A stretch of DNA of 39,495 nucleotides from Candidatus Omnitrophota bacterium (GTDB taxonomy: Bacteria; Omnitrophota; Omnitrophia; Omnitrophales; JACQLI01), in contig JACQLI010000045.1 of the NCBI GenBank assembly GCA_016204125.1, forward strand, positions 1 through 39,495. Direction: 5' to 3'. Shown here one piece after another: positions 14,920 through 23,105 of this stretch. Within the stretch, counting starts at the first letter, position 1. Each line of letters opens with the position of its first letter. The notes beneath the pieces are model-generated. The model did no database searches and was not told the DNA's origin. It was given only the letters and a program-made list of their open reading frames with translations. Position numbers and translations under genes: made by a program.

Positions 14920-16641
14920 ATGACAGGCGAACACAATTTACCCTTTTGGCGAAAATATATCTTTTCGATCGACCACAAGGTGATCGGGATTCAGTACGCT
15001 ATTACAGGACTTCTTTTTCTCCTTTTCGGTTTTTTTCTCATGATGATGATGCGTTGGCAGCTCGCTTATCCAGGACAACCCCTTCCTTGGATCGGACATC
15101 TTTTTAGTGAGAAGGCAATGCTGGGAGGCGTGATGTTACCTGAGTTTTATAACCAATTAGGAGCCATGCACGGAACCATCATGGTTTTCTTAGGCGTGGT
15201 TCCGCTTGCGGTCGGCGGATTCGGCAACTACTTCGTTCCTCTTCAAATCGGTGCGCCTGATATGGCTTTCCCCAAGCTTAACATGGTGAGTTACTGGGTC
15301 TACTTCATCGGGGGAGTCATCATGATCGTGAGCTTCTTTGTACCCCAAGGCGCTGCGCAGTCAGGTTGGACTTCGTATGCACCGCTTGCCGTCATCGCCC
15401 CGACAGGACAAACTCTCTGGCTTTTAGGAATGGTATGCTTGATCACTTCGTCGCTTCTGGGTTCTATCAATTTCATTACGACCATTGTTCAACTGAGAGC
15501 AGACGGCCTCTCATTTTTTAGACTTCCCTTCTTTGTCTGGGCTCAATTTGTGACCAGTTTTCTTCTCTTGCTCGCTTTTCCTCCCCTTGAAGCAGCAGGC
15601 GTTCTCCAGCTCATGGATCGACTTGCCGGGACGAGTTTTTTCATGCCAAGCGGCCTTGTGGTTAGCGGAAAAGTAGTTGAAGTAAGCGGAGGAGGAAACC
15701 CCGTTCTCTGGCAGCATCTTTTTTGGTTCCTCGCCCACCCTGAAGTTTACGTCTTGATCCTTCCTGCCATGGGAATCGTGTGCGAAATCATTGCCTGTAA
15801 TACTCGCAAACCGATCTATGGTTATAAAGGAATGGTCTATTCCGTTATTTTTATCGGATTCATGTCCTTCATTGTCTGGGCTCATCACATGTTTCTTACG
15901 GGAATGGGGACAAAGATGAGCGCCTTCTTTCAAATCACAACCATGATCATCTCTATTCCCTCAGTTGTCATTTTGACGGCACTTGTCCTGAGCCTCTGGG
16001 GAGGTTCTATCCGATTCACGGTACCGATGCTTTTTGCCACCGCCTTCCTGCCGATGTTTGGTATTGGAGGGCTCACAGGTTTACCTTTGGGACTTACGGC
16101 ATCGGACATTCATCTGCACGATACTTACTATGTGATTGGACATTTCCATTACGTCGTTGCTCCAGGGACACTCCTTGCTCTCTTTGCGGGGATTTATCAC
16201 TGGTTTCCCAAGGTGACGGGAAGAAAAATGTCAGACTTTTTGGGGAAAATCCACTTCTGGCTCTCTTTCCTACTTATGAATGGAGTCTTTATGCCTATGT
16301 TCATTCAAGGATTGGCGGGAGTTTCAAGAAGACTTTGGGATCCGATGCAATACGCTCATGCCCAGCCTACACAGCCCCTCAACGTTTTTATTTCCATTTG
16401 CGCCTGGCTCTTGGGGCTCGCGCAAATTCCTTTTATTCTCAATTTTTTCTGGAGCCTGATCTGGGGAAAGAAGACGGATCAAAATCCTTGGCAGGCGACC
16501 ACCCTCGAGTGGTCAGCCCCCTCGCCTCCGCCGCATGGGAATTTCGAACATGTCCCCGTTGTTTACCGCGGACCTTATGAATATAGCATCCCTGGTCAAA
16601 GGAATGATTTTTGGCCTCAGGCGATGAAAGAAGGGAACTAA
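14920..16641 (+). CDS. coxA: Haem-copper oxidase subunit I (A-family-like, K-channel Lys absent)
   Basis: This 573-residue catalytic subunit reduces O2 at a haem/CuB centre. Ligands seen are H84 and H410 for the low-spin haem, H408 for the high-spin haem, and H273, H322 and H323 for CuB. AHPEVY supplies the E275 gate residue and Y277, the His-Tyr crosslink partner. D114 in GAPDMAF and N103 give a D-channel entrance. The gap-free stretch from H323 to H400 has the same spacing as bovine H291-H368. The bovine K-channel Lys319 position is therefore Ile351 (IPSVVI instead of IPTGVK). Bovine Ser255 aligns with Cys288, followed by Glu289. It has about 12 membrane helices and lies between coxB and coxC. 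Confidence 0.95.
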   Translation: MTGEHNLPFWRKYIFSIDHKVIGIQYAITGLLFLLFGFFLMMMMRWQLAYPGQPLPWIGHLFSEKAMLGGVMLPEFYNQLGAMHGTIMVFLGVVPLAVGGFGNYFVPLQIGAPDMAFPKLNMVSYWVYFIGGVIMIVSFFVPQGAAQSGWTSYAPLAVIAPTGQTLWLLGMVCLITSSLLGSINFITTIVQLRADGLSFFRLPFFVWAQFVTSFLLLLAFPPLEAAGVLQLMDRLAGTSFFMPSGLVVSGKVVEVSGGGNPVLWQHLFWFLAHPEVYVLILPAMGIVCEIIACNTRKPIYGYKGMVYSVIFIGFMSFIVWAHHMFLTGMGTKMSAFFQITTMIISIPSVVILTALVLSLWGGSIRFTVPMLFATAFLPMFGIGGLTGLPLGLTASDIHLHDTYYVIGHFHYVVAPGTLLALFAGIYHWFPKVTGRKMSDFLGKIHFWLSFLLMNGVFMPMFIQGLAGVSRRLWDPMQYAHAQPTQPLNVFISICAWLLGLAQIPFILNFFWSLIWGKKTDQNPWQATTLEWSAPSPPPHGNFEHVPVVYRGPYEYSIPGQRNDFWPQAMKEGN

Positions 16642-16642
16642 A

Positions 16643-17239
16643 ATGTCTTCTCTTATTCGCTACATTTCAAGGCCGCATCCGATCACTGGAGTCACCAATG
16701 CCAAACTTGGCACGTGGTGTTTTCTCGCATCGGAGGTGATGCTTTTCGGAGCGCTTTTTTCTGCTTATATTTTGCTTCGCACAGGCGCGAGTTCATGGCC
16801 TCGCGGGTCCGAACTTTTGAGTGTACCTCTCGCGACTTTTAACACCCTTGTCCTTATCACTTCGAGCGTGACCATGGTTATGGCCTGGGCGTCTCTCATG
16901 ATGAAGGATCTATCGAAGTACAAACGCTACATGGGATTCACCATCCTCCTTGCATTGACCTTTCTTGTGGTGAAAGGCTTTGAGTACGGACATAAATTTG
17001 AACACCACCATTTTCCGAGCACGAGCACCTTTTATGCTATTTACTTTACCTTAACGGGTCTTCATGGGCTTCACGTATTGGGCGGAGTCATTGTTAACAC
17101 TTACTTCCTGTTGCCAGGAAGTAAACTGTGGGAAACGGAACCCGAACAGTTCACTGGAAGGATTGAATGCGCAGGTCTCTACTGGCACTTTGTGGATCTC
17201 GTTTGGATTTTCCTTTTCCCCGTGTTATACCTTTTATAG
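16643..17239 (+). CDS. coxC: Cytochrome c oxidase subunit III
   Basis: This 198-residue membrane protein has five predicted helices, the short bacterial form of subunit III. Diagnostic stretches are TWCFLASEVMLFGALFSAYI, with the conserved acidic residue facing the subunit I interface, LHGLHVLGG, and the C-terminal YWHFVDLVWIFLFPVLYLL. The ATG follows the coxA stop by 1 base with a GAAGGGA ribosome site. Subunit III stabilises the oxidase and lines the proton uptake side. No unusual residues were noticed. Confidence 0.94.
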   Translation: MSSLIRYISRPHPITGVTNAKLGTWCFLASEVMLFGALFSAYILLRTGASSWPRGSELLSVPLATFNTLVLITSSVTMVMAWASLMMKDLSKYKRYMGFTILLALTFLVVKGFEYGHKFEHHHFPSTSTFYAIYFTLTGLHGLHVLGGVIVNTYFLLPGSKLWETEPEQFTGRIECAGLYWHFVDLVWIFLFPVLYLL

Positions 17240-17245
17240 AGAAAA

Positions 17246-17554
17246 ATGGAACACGCGACGCCTGAAGCGATCAAACGGCATGTCAAAGTTTACATCAGCG
17301 TTTTTGTAGCGCTCGCCTTTTTAACTGTGGTTACGGTGATCGTTTCTTATCTTAAACTTTCGCTCGTTTACGCCATCATCGTTGCTCTTTCAATCGCCAC
17401 CATCAAAGGCTCGCTTGTGGCGGCCTATTTCATGCACTTGATCTCTGAGAAAAAGATTATTTTTTGGGTGCTTGTTCTAACACTTGTCTTTTTCCTGGCT
17501 CTTTTAATCACTCCTGCTTTGACAGGCTTGGAGATAAGAAGCTATGTCTCTTAA
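17246..17554 (+). CDS. Cytochrome c oxidase subunit IV (caa3/aa3-type small subunit)
   Basis: This 102-residue protein has three membrane segments with the pattern of the prokaryotic COX4 family: a polar N-terminus with several histidines and lysines, then FLTVVTVIVSY, and a central IATIKGSLVAAYFMHL, which is the family signature. It lies 6 bases after coxC and its stop overlaps the next small gene. The role is structural in the oxidase. Confidence 0.9.
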   Translation: MEHATPEAIKRHVKVYISVFVALAFLTVVTVIVSYLKLSLVYAIIVALSIATIKGSLVAAYFMHLISEKKIIFWVLVLTLVFFLALLITPALTGLEIRSYVS

Positions 17555-17750
17555 AGCGTTCCACATTTTTTTCATTATCATCTCCATCGTTTTAACAGTG
17601 GGGTTTGGCTTTTGGGGAGTTCGGGATTACTCGAATTCTAAAAACGTGATTAACTTTATTTTAGGAATCAGTTCTTTTGTTGGAGGAGGGGCTTTGGCGA
17701 TTTATTTGGTGTGGTTCTTCTCCAAGATGAAGAGGATCAGCCACTCATGA
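17544..17750 (+). CDS. Small two-helix membrane protein in the cox operon
   Basis: This 68-residue protein has two hydrophobic helices (about 6-24 and 40-60) with a short polar loop (RDYSNSKN) and a basic C-terminus. Its start overlaps the subunit IV stop by 11 bases and its stop overlaps the next ATG, so translation is coupled with the oxidase genes. I do not recognise a named family. Small proteins of this shape are common at this position in aerobic bacteria and may be accessory subunits. Confidence 0.7.
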   Translation: MSLKAFHIFFIIISIVLTVGFGFWGVRDYSNSKNVINFILGISSFVGGGALAIYLVWFFSKMKRISHS

Positions 17751-17950
17751 GCCTTCTCTTTTCAACATCTGTTTGGGCTTGTGCGGTCTGTTTTGGAGAT
17801 CCCAACTCGAGTATGTCAAAGGCTCTCATTTGGGCGGTCCTTTTTATGGTAGGAGTTGTCGGATCCGTATTGGCAGGTATCCTTTCCGTAATTTTGGTAT
17901 GGATACGTAGGGCTCAGAAGTTAGGAGCTCAGGCTACATCAGTATCTTGA
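17747..17950 (+). CDS. Small Cys-containing membrane protein in the cox operon
   Basis: This 67-residue protein has a short signal-like start and a WACAVCFGDP motif (a CXXC pair near residues 12-15). One or two helices and a basic tail follow. The ATG at 17747 overlaps the preceding stop (ATGA); the longer frame from 17711 lies inside the upstream gene and was set aside. A membrane CXXC protein next to oxidase genes could bind copper or haem or handle thiols, but nothing here proves it. It ends the oxidase operon; a new promoter starts at its stop codon. Confidence 0.65.
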   Translation: MSLLFSTSVWACAVCFGDPNSSMSKALIWAVLFMVGVVGSVLAGILSVILVWIRRAQKLGAQATSVS

Positions 17951-17975
17951 CCCCGCCTTAGAGTTTCGCTACACT
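17947..17975 (+). promoter_or_regulatory. Sigma-70-type promoter for the oxidase assembly operon
   Basis: TTGACC (17947-17952) and TACACT (17970-17975) are spaced by 17 bases. The leader that follows carries AAAGGAGG before the ATG at 18004. The promoter overlaps the stop codon of the preceding small gene, giving the assembly genes independent expression. Confidence 0.6.
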
Positions 17976-18003
17976 GAGATCCCCTAAAGGAGGATTTACA
18001 GCA

Positions 18004-18735
18004 ATGAAACAGACAAAGTTTTACTTTTCAGCACTTATGGTAGTCCTTGGTCTCATTGGAGTTACGATGCTTTTTTCCGTTAACTCGGCAAAAGCTGTAG
18101 AAGGTGGAACTGTCTTAACAGGAAAAGCCGTTTTTGAAGGAACGCCTCCCGCTAGAGAAAAGATACGGTTAGACGCAGACCCCGTCTGTTCCATGAAATT
18201 TCCTGAGGGACTGGAGAGCGAAGAAATTATCGTGAATCCGAACGGTACTCTGAAAAATGTTTTTGTCTATGTCAAGCAGGGGCTTGAGGGACAAAAGTTT
18301 GAAGCACCAAAAGAACCCGTCGTCTTTGACCAGAACGGCTGTCACTATACCCCGCATGTGTTTGGAATTCAGGTGAACCAGCCTCTTGAAATCCGCAACA
18401 GTGACGAAACCTTACACAATGTCCATGCCCTTCCCAAAGCAAACCAAGAGTTTAATCTTGGAATGCCTCTTAAGGGGATGAAGCTGACCAAAACCTTTAA
18501 TTCACCTGAAACCATGGTGAAGTTCAAGTGTGAGGTTCATCCTTGGATGGCCGCTTACGCGGGAGTTATTGATCACCCCTTTTTTGCTGTTACAGGTGAC
18601 GATGGAACTTTTCAGCTCCAGGGTCTTCCGCCTGGAGAATATGTCGTTGAGGCCTGGCATGAGAAATACGGCGCGCAGACGGCCACGGTAAAGGTTCCTG
18701 ATACGGGCGAGGTTTCTTTTACATTCAAAGGCTAA
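18004..18735 (+). CDS. Exported cupredoxin with C-terminal carboxypeptidase-regulatory-like domain
   Basis: This 243-residue exported protein has a signal peptide (about 1-31), a plastocyanin-like domain and a C-terminal beta-sandwich resembling the carboxypeptidase regulatory domain (DDGTFQLQGLPPGEYVVEAWH). Type 1 copper ligands are visible: H138 in LHNVH, then C176, H179 and M182 in KCEVHPWM. An added GCHY pair lies near residue 113. It heads the assembly operon after its own promoter with a strong ribosome site (AAAGGAGG). It may carry electrons or deliver copper to the oxidase; both are inferences. A paralogue lies on the other strand at 22422-23105. Confidence 0.82.
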   Translation: MKQTKFYFSALMVVLGLIGVTMLFSVNSAKAVEGGTVLTGKAVFEGTPPAREKIRLDADPVCSMKFPEGLESEEIIVNPNGTLKNVFVYVKQGLEGQKFEAPKEPVVFDQNGCHYTPHVFGIQVNQPLEIRNSDETLHNVHALPKANQEFNLGMPLKGMKLTKTFNSPETMVKFKCEVHPWMAAYAGVIDHPFFAVTGDDGTFQLQGLPPGEYVVEAWHEKYGAQTATVKVPDTGEVSFTFKG

Positions 18736-18739
18736 ATCC

Positions 18740-19594
18740 CTGAGTGAGTCTTATTGGAGATATCGTTTTACCCAGTTTTTGGTTTTCCTGACCTTCCTTC
18801 TCCTTTTCATGGGAGGTCTTGTAACCAGCACCGATTCGGGCCTTGCTGTCCCTGACTGGCCACTTTCCTTTGGCGGTTTCCTCCCCCCTATGGTCGGAGG
18901 AATCCGCTTCGAACATTCCCACAGGGTCATTGCTTCCACAGTAGGTCTCCTCACATTGATCTTGGCGATTTGGACGGGCATGAAGGAAGAAAAAACAAAG
19001 ATTCGCTGGCTTGCTATCGCAGCCCTTGGGGCCGTGGTTCTACAGGGAATTTTGGGAGGCCTCACCGTTCTTTACCGCCTTCCAGCTCCCATTTCAGTCG
19101 CACATGCCTGCCTTGGCCCCACCTTTTTTTCTTTGGTCGTTTCTCTAGCTACTGTCAGTTCCCCAAAATGGGAAGTCAGGAGAATATCTTCTGATCAGGG
19201 AAGTTTTCATCACTTTGCTTTAATAACCACACTCTTTATCTTTCTCCAAGTTCTTCTGGGGGCGATTGTTAGACACACAGGATCTTGGATTTTGGTTCAC
19301 ATTGCCTGGGCCTTTCTTCTCCTTATAATGATTGGAAGGCTTGTTCGGAAGGCGCTGGTTGATTTTGAGGACGAAAAGGAAATTCTAAGATCCACGTTTC
19401 TTCTTGCATTCCTTGTGATAATCGAATTCTTTTTAGGGCTTGGCGCGTTCGCCTTTACACGATTAGTAGATAGTAGCCAAGCAAGGTGGAGCCAAGTTCT
19501 TATTCCAACCTTGCATCAAACACTAGGTTCACTTATCCTGGCTATGGGTGTGGTTCTAGCGCTTCGTTCAAGAAGAGACTTAGCTCAAGTATGA
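18740..19594 (+). CDS. ctaA: Haem A synthase (CtaA/Cox15 family)
   Basis: This membrane protein of about 284 residues has eight helices and oxidises haem O to haem A. Hallmarks are STDSGLAVPDWPL, EHSHRVIAS with a conserved haem-ligand histidine, AHACLG, VRHTGSW and a late TLHQTLGS. The start is uncertain. The first obvious codon, TTG at 18779, would cut into the first helix. CTG at 18740 has AAAGG 8-9 bases upstream and restores a full-length helix with a basic cytoplasmic end, so it is used here. Its stop overlaps the ctaB start (ATGA). Confidence 0.9.
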   Translation: MSESYWRYRFTQFLVFLTFLLLFMGGLVTSTDSGLAVPDWPLSFGGFLPPMVGGIRFEHSHRVIASTVGLLTLILAIWTGMKEEKTKIRWLAIAALGAVVLQGILGGLTVLYRLPAPISVAHACLGPTFFSLVVSLATVSSPKWEVRRISSDQGSFHHFALITTLFIFLQVLLGAIVRHTGSWILVHIAWAFLLLIMIGRLVRKALVDFEDEKEILRSTFLLAFLVIIEFFLGLGAFAFTRLVDSSQARWSQVLIPTLHQTLGSLILAMGVVLALRSRRDLAQV

Positions 19595-20493
19595 AAAGCG
19601 AAATTTTCGAAATAAAAGAGGCTGTCGGGGTAGAGAAAATCAAACTCGCTGATTTTCTTGAAGTTACCAAATTACGCCTTGTTTCACTTGTCCTATGGAG
19701 TGTAGCCGTCGGCTTCTTTCTCGCTACCGACAGCCCATTCTCTCTATCTCTTTTTCTTAAGGCGCTTGGAGGAATTTCACTTGTAGCCGCAGGGGCTATG
19801 GTACTCAATCAATTTCTCGAGATGGATGCTGACGCCAAGATGAAAAGAACGGAGAATAGACCTCTTCCGAGCGGAAGACTCAAAGCAACAGAAGCTCTTT
19901 TTATCGGCACTCTCTTTTCGGTGGCTGGACTTTTGGTTCTAGGAAGTCAGGTGAATTTGCTTCTGGATTTTCTAGCTGGCCTCACCCTCATAGTTTATCT
20001 TTTTCTTTACACGCCCCTCAAAACCCAAACACCCCTCTGCGTATGGATTGGTGCGATTCCGGGAGCTATGCCTCCTGTCTTGGGTTGGGTGGCACGAAAA
20101 GGGGAGGCGGGGATTGAGGCCTGGGTTCTTTTTCTCATTCTTCTTGTTTGGCAGCTTCCTCATGTTCTTGCTATCTCCTGGGTTCACAAAGAAGATTACG
20201 TTCAAGCAGGATTCAAAATGCTTCCTCTTGGAGGAAACGTGGAAGAAAAAACAGGGCGAAGGATTGTTTTTTATTCGCTTGTTCTTATTCCAATCAGCCT
20301 GGGGCCAGTTTTAATCAAAATGAACGGTGCTCTTTATTTGATTGGGGCAATGATTTTAGGGATTTGGTTCCTCGCCTCTGCTTTAAAAACACACCGCAAT
20401 CTCGACCATCGAGCCAAGCCATTTTTTAGAGATTCCATCCTTTACCTAAGTCTTCTCTTTCTCCTTTTGCTTTTAGATAAGAGGTTCTTATGA
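19591..20493 (+). CDS. ctaB: Protohaem IX farnesyltransferase (haem O synthase)
   Basis: This 300-residue UbiA-type prenyltransferase makes haem O from haem b and farnesyl diphosphate. The first Asp-rich motif is NQFLEMDADAKMKRT, followed by ENRPLPSGR. The second conserved loop shows YTPLKTQT and WIGAIPGAMPPVLGW, then WQLPHVLAISW. About eight membrane helices are present. ATG 19591 is chosen because the longer frame to 19486 runs through ctaA. The gene is coupled to ctaA and to the following SDR by 4-base overlaps. Confidence 0.94.
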   Translation: MKSEIFEIKEAVGVEKIKLADFLEVTKLRLVSLVLWSVAVGFFLATDSPFSLSLFLKALGGISLVAAGAMVLNQFLEMDADAKMKRTENRPLPSGRLKATEALFIGTLFSVAGLLVLGSQVNLLLDFLAGLTLIVYLFLYTPLKTQTPLCVWIGAIPGAMPPVLGWVARKGEAGIEAWVLFLILLVWQLPHVLAISWVHKEDYVQAGFKMLPLGGNVEEKTGRRIVFYSLVLIPISLGPVLIKMNGALYLIGAMILGIWFLASALKTHRNLDHRAKPFFRDSILYLSLLFLLLLLDKRFL

Positions 20494-21401
20494 GAATTGT
20501 CCTGACAGGGGGCACAGGTTTTATCGGCAGTGCTCTTCGAGAAAGTTTGATCGAGAAGGGACACGAAGTCGTTATCCTGACAAGACGAGCTTCCCGAGAG
20601 AACCAGCCTGGAATCCGAACTCGATACCGCTACTGGAATCCCGCAGAAGAGGGGGCTTGGCAAAAAGAAGTGGACGGTGTCGATGGAGTGATCAATTTAG
20701 CTGGCGAGCCCCTTGTAGGAAAACGCTGGACGCGAGCGCAGAAGCAGATGCTTCTTGAAAGTCGAACGGGTTCCACACAGGCTATTGTTCGTGCGATACG
20801 GAATGCAAAGAAAAAGCCACTTTTTCTGATCAACGCATCAGCTGTCGGTTATTACGGTGCACACGGAGATGAAAAGCTGACCGAGGAGAATCCGCATGGT
20901 AAAGATTTTTTGGGTCAGTTATGTCAAGCGTGGGAGGCCCACGCATTAAGAGCTCAAGATTTTGGAGTTCGTGTTGTTCTTATCAGAATCGGCATTGTTC
21001 TCGAAAAAGGCGGAGGAGCGCTTGCGAAGATGCGTCCCCCTTTCAACCTTGGTTTGGGTGGTCCTCTGGGGACAGGGGAGCAGTGGATGAGTTGGATCCA
21101 TCTTGCTGATTTGATTCGCCTTTTTCACCTTGCCGTTGAAAAGAAAGAAATTCAAGGTCCTGTCAACGGCACTGCGCCGAACCCCGTCACGATGCTCGAA
21201 TTTGCAAAGACGCTGGGCAAAGTGCTTCATCGGCCGGCTGTTTTTCCCGTACCCGCTTTTTTGCTTAAGATCCTTCTCGGCGAAATGGCGGATGTTCTTT
21301 TAACGGGCCAGAGAGTGATTCCTAAGAAGGCGTTTTCGCAAGGCTTTACGTTTCAATTTCCCACTCTTCGCGAAGCCTTTTTAGAGATTCTCAAAAAGTG
21401 A
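20490..21401 (+). CDS. NAD(P)-dependent epimerase of the TIGR01777/YfcH family
   Basis: This 303-residue atypical SDR starts with the dinucleotide-binding motif GGTGFIGSAL. It then shows the family pattern VDGVINLAGEPLVGKRWT and SAVGYYGAHGDE, with the YYG replacing a classical YxxxK, followed by RIGIVLEKGGGALAKM and a C-terminal DUF1731-like end. The substrate of this family is unknown. Its place between haem O synthase and SCO1, with 4-base overlaps on both sides, suggests a function expressed with oxidase assembly. Confidence 0.9.
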   Translation: MRIVLTGGTGFIGSALRESLIEKGHEVVILTRRASRENQPGIRTRYRYWNPAEEGAWQKEVDGVDGVINLAGEPLVGKRWTRAQKQMLLESRTGSTQAIVRAIRNAKKKPLFLINASAVGYYGAHGDEKLTEENPHGKDFLGQLCQAWEAHALRAQDFGVRVVLIRIGIVLEKGGGALAKMRPPFNLGLGGPLGTGEQWMSWIHLADLIRLFHLAVEKKEIQGPVNGTAPNPVTMLEFAKTLGKVLHRPAVFPVPAFLLKILLGEMADVLLTGQRVIPKKAFSQGFTFQFPTLREAFLEILKK

Positions 21402-22015
21402 CCACCCTTCCCGCTACTCGTCAAAAGGTTTTAGGGTTTGTTTTAATAGCGTTTCTTATTGGAAATGGAGCGACTCTTCTATGGATCTTTTCAAAAGGGG
21501 GAAGGATCGACACAAAGAGATCGGCTCTGGGTGTTTATGGCGGTGCTCCTGACTTTTCTCTAACCGAGAGGAGCGGGCAGACATTTGTCAAAGAAAGCCT
21601 TGTTGGAAAACCATGGATTGCTGACTTTATCTTTACGAGGTGCTCAGGCCAGTGTCCTATGATGAGTGCTCACATGCAGAGGATCCAAGGGCTTTTTCCA
21701 AAGGAGACCGATCTACACCTTGTTTCCTTCACCGTCGATCCCAACTGGGATTCCCCCGAAGTTCTTTCTCGTTATGCGGAAAGGTATTCTGCCGAAAAGG
21801 ATCGGTGGCTTTTTCTGACAGGTCCTAAGGAGGAGATCAACCGAATCCTTAAAGGGTTTTTCCTGAGTTCTGTGGATGAGGACCCGAATATGCACAGCAT
21901 TCGATTTATCTTAGTGGATGGAGAAGGTCAGATCCGCGGGTTTTATGACGCGGGCGATCCTAGTTCTATCAAGCAACTGATTCAAGATACAAAAGTTTTG
22001 ATATCCAAGAGATGA
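21398..22015 (+). CDS. SCO1/SenC-type copper chaperone
   Basis: This 205-residue protein has an N-terminal membrane anchor (about 12-32) and a thioredoxin fold. The copper-binding CXXXCP motif is CSGQCP and the distal histidine is in NMHSIRF. VSFTVDPNWDSPEVL is typical of the family. It inserts copper into CuA of subunit II. A GTG start at 21398 overlaps the previous stop. It is coupled to DUF420 downstream, a frequent oxidase-assembly neighbour. Confidence 0.93.
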   Translation: MTTLPATRQKVLGFVLIAFLIGNGATLLWIFSKGGRIDTKRSALGVYGGAPDFSLTERSGQTFVKESLVGKPWIADFIFTRCSGQCPMMSAHMQRIQGLFPKETDLHLVSFTVDPNWDSPEVLSRYAERYSAEKDRWLFLTGPKEEINRILKGFFLSSVDEDPNMHSIRFILVDGEGQIRGFYDAGDPSSIKQLIQDTKVLISKR

Positions 22016-22440
22016 GCCCAGCGATTTTGTCTTTTCTCCCAGGAATGAATGCAGGTCTCAATGCAGCGAGTGCTTTGCTGATCGTCTTGGGAGTGATTTT
22101 TATACGGCAGGGAGCGTGGACTGCTCACGCACTTTGTATGTGCGCTGCAGTGGGAACTTCAACCCTCTTTCTTATTTCATACCTCGTTTATCATTTCTTT
22201 CATGGCGCTACACCTTTTCCAGGACAAGGCTGGATCAGGCCTGTCTATTTTTCCATTCTGATTTCACATACCTTTCTCGCCATTGTTAATGTTCCGCTTG
22301 TCATCGTAACTCTTACGCGAGCGCTCAAAAGCCAATTCGAACGACACGTCAAGATAGCCCACATCACCTTTCCCATCTGGCTCTATGTCTCGGTAACTGG
22401 GATAATTATTTACTGGATGCTTTATCGGGTGGAGTGGTAG
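22012..22440 (+). CDS. DUF420 membrane protein (CtaM/YozB-like)
   Basis: This 142-residue protein has four membrane helices and conserved histidines in AHALCM, LVYHFFHG, ISHTFLA and RHVKIAH. This is the DUF420 pattern; a Gram-positive member, CtaM, is required for cytochrome aa3 assembly. The start overlaps the SCO stop (ATGA). The last 19 bases overlap the 3' end of the convergent cupredoxin gene. It is the last gene of the assembly operon. Confidence 0.88.
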   Translation: MSPAILSFLPGMNAGLNAASALLIVLGVIFIRQGAWTAHALCMCAAVGTSTLFLISYLVYHFFHGATPFPGQGWIRPVYFSILISHTFLAIVNVPLVIVTLTRALKSQFERHVKIAHITFPIWLYVSVTGIIIYWMLYRVEW

Positions 22441-23105
22441 GTCAGGAGAAGGGACTTCGTTTCAGGGCTCACTTCAGCTTTAATCTCGCCAAGCTCCTCA
22501 TGCCAGACGGTCAGGGTGTACATTCCCTCAGGGATATTTTTAATCTTAAAAGATCCTGTCTCGTCTGTTAAAGCATAGAAAGGATGCTCCTTAACAATAA
22601 CAAACGCATGCATCCAGTGGTGGACGCCGCAGCGGAAGACAAAGCGGCCTGCATCATCAAAACGCTTCTTTAGGACCTGTCCTTTCTTTGGCATCGCATC
22701 ATTGAAGAGCATCTCGGCCTTCTCGTCAAAAGCCCTTACATTGTGAAGAATGGCTTCTGAATTGAGGATAGAGACAGTAGCGCCTTTTGGAATCAAGAGA
22801 ATATGGGGAGAAAATTCGCAGTTGATTTGATCAAGAGTGTAATCCTTCTCTTTTAATGAATCTTCTTCGAGAGGCAGGTTGCCTTCCAATTTAACCACTG
22901 CATTGGCAACCCATCCTTCTGGAGAAACCTTGAGTTTGGGAGATTCTTTAGTTTTTCCACAAAGGGAAGCGTGTTCTTTCGAAATCTCAAGTGACTGAAC
23001 TTCAGGAAAGGGTGGCTCTAACCTTACCTTTCCCTTGAGATCAAGAGCCAAAAGGGTAGAAGGGATGAGAAGAAAAAAGAAAAAGAGGCTACTGAAGATC
23101 TTCAA
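22422..23105 (-). CDS. Second exported cupredoxin/regulatory-domain protein
   Basis: This 227-residue protein is a paralogue of the one at 18004-18735. It has a signal peptide (about 1-20), a cupredoxin domain with H121 (LHNVR), C159, H162 and M165 (RCGVHHWM), and a C-terminal regulatory-like sandwich (GSFKIKNIPEGMYTLTVWH). It keeps all four type 1 copper ligands. It lies on the opposite strand, overlapping the DUF4430 gene by 17 bases upstream and DUF420 by 19 bases at its end. It may be an alternative electron carrier or copper protein. Confidence 0.8.
   Translation of the reverse strand: MKIFSSLFFFFLLIPSTLLALDLKGKVRLEPPFPEVQSLEISKEHASLCGKTKESPKLKVSPEGWVANAVVKLEGNLPLEEDSLKEKDYTLDQINCEFSPHILLIPKGATVSILNSEAILHNVRAFDEKAEMLFNDAMPKKGQVLKKRFDDAGRFVFRCGVHHWMHAFVIVKEHPFYALTDETGSFKIKNIPEGMYTLTVWHEELGEIKAEVSPETKSLLLTYHSTR

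Noticed and set aside
15511..15933. 140-residue open frame antisense to coxA
   Set aside because: It is a shadow of a strongly conserved oxidase gene and the translation has no recognisable domain.
14920..16641. Nitric oxide reductase rather than oxidase
   Set aside because: The HPEVY motif with the crosslink tyrosine, a CuA subunit II and haem A synthesis genes all point to an oxygen reductase.
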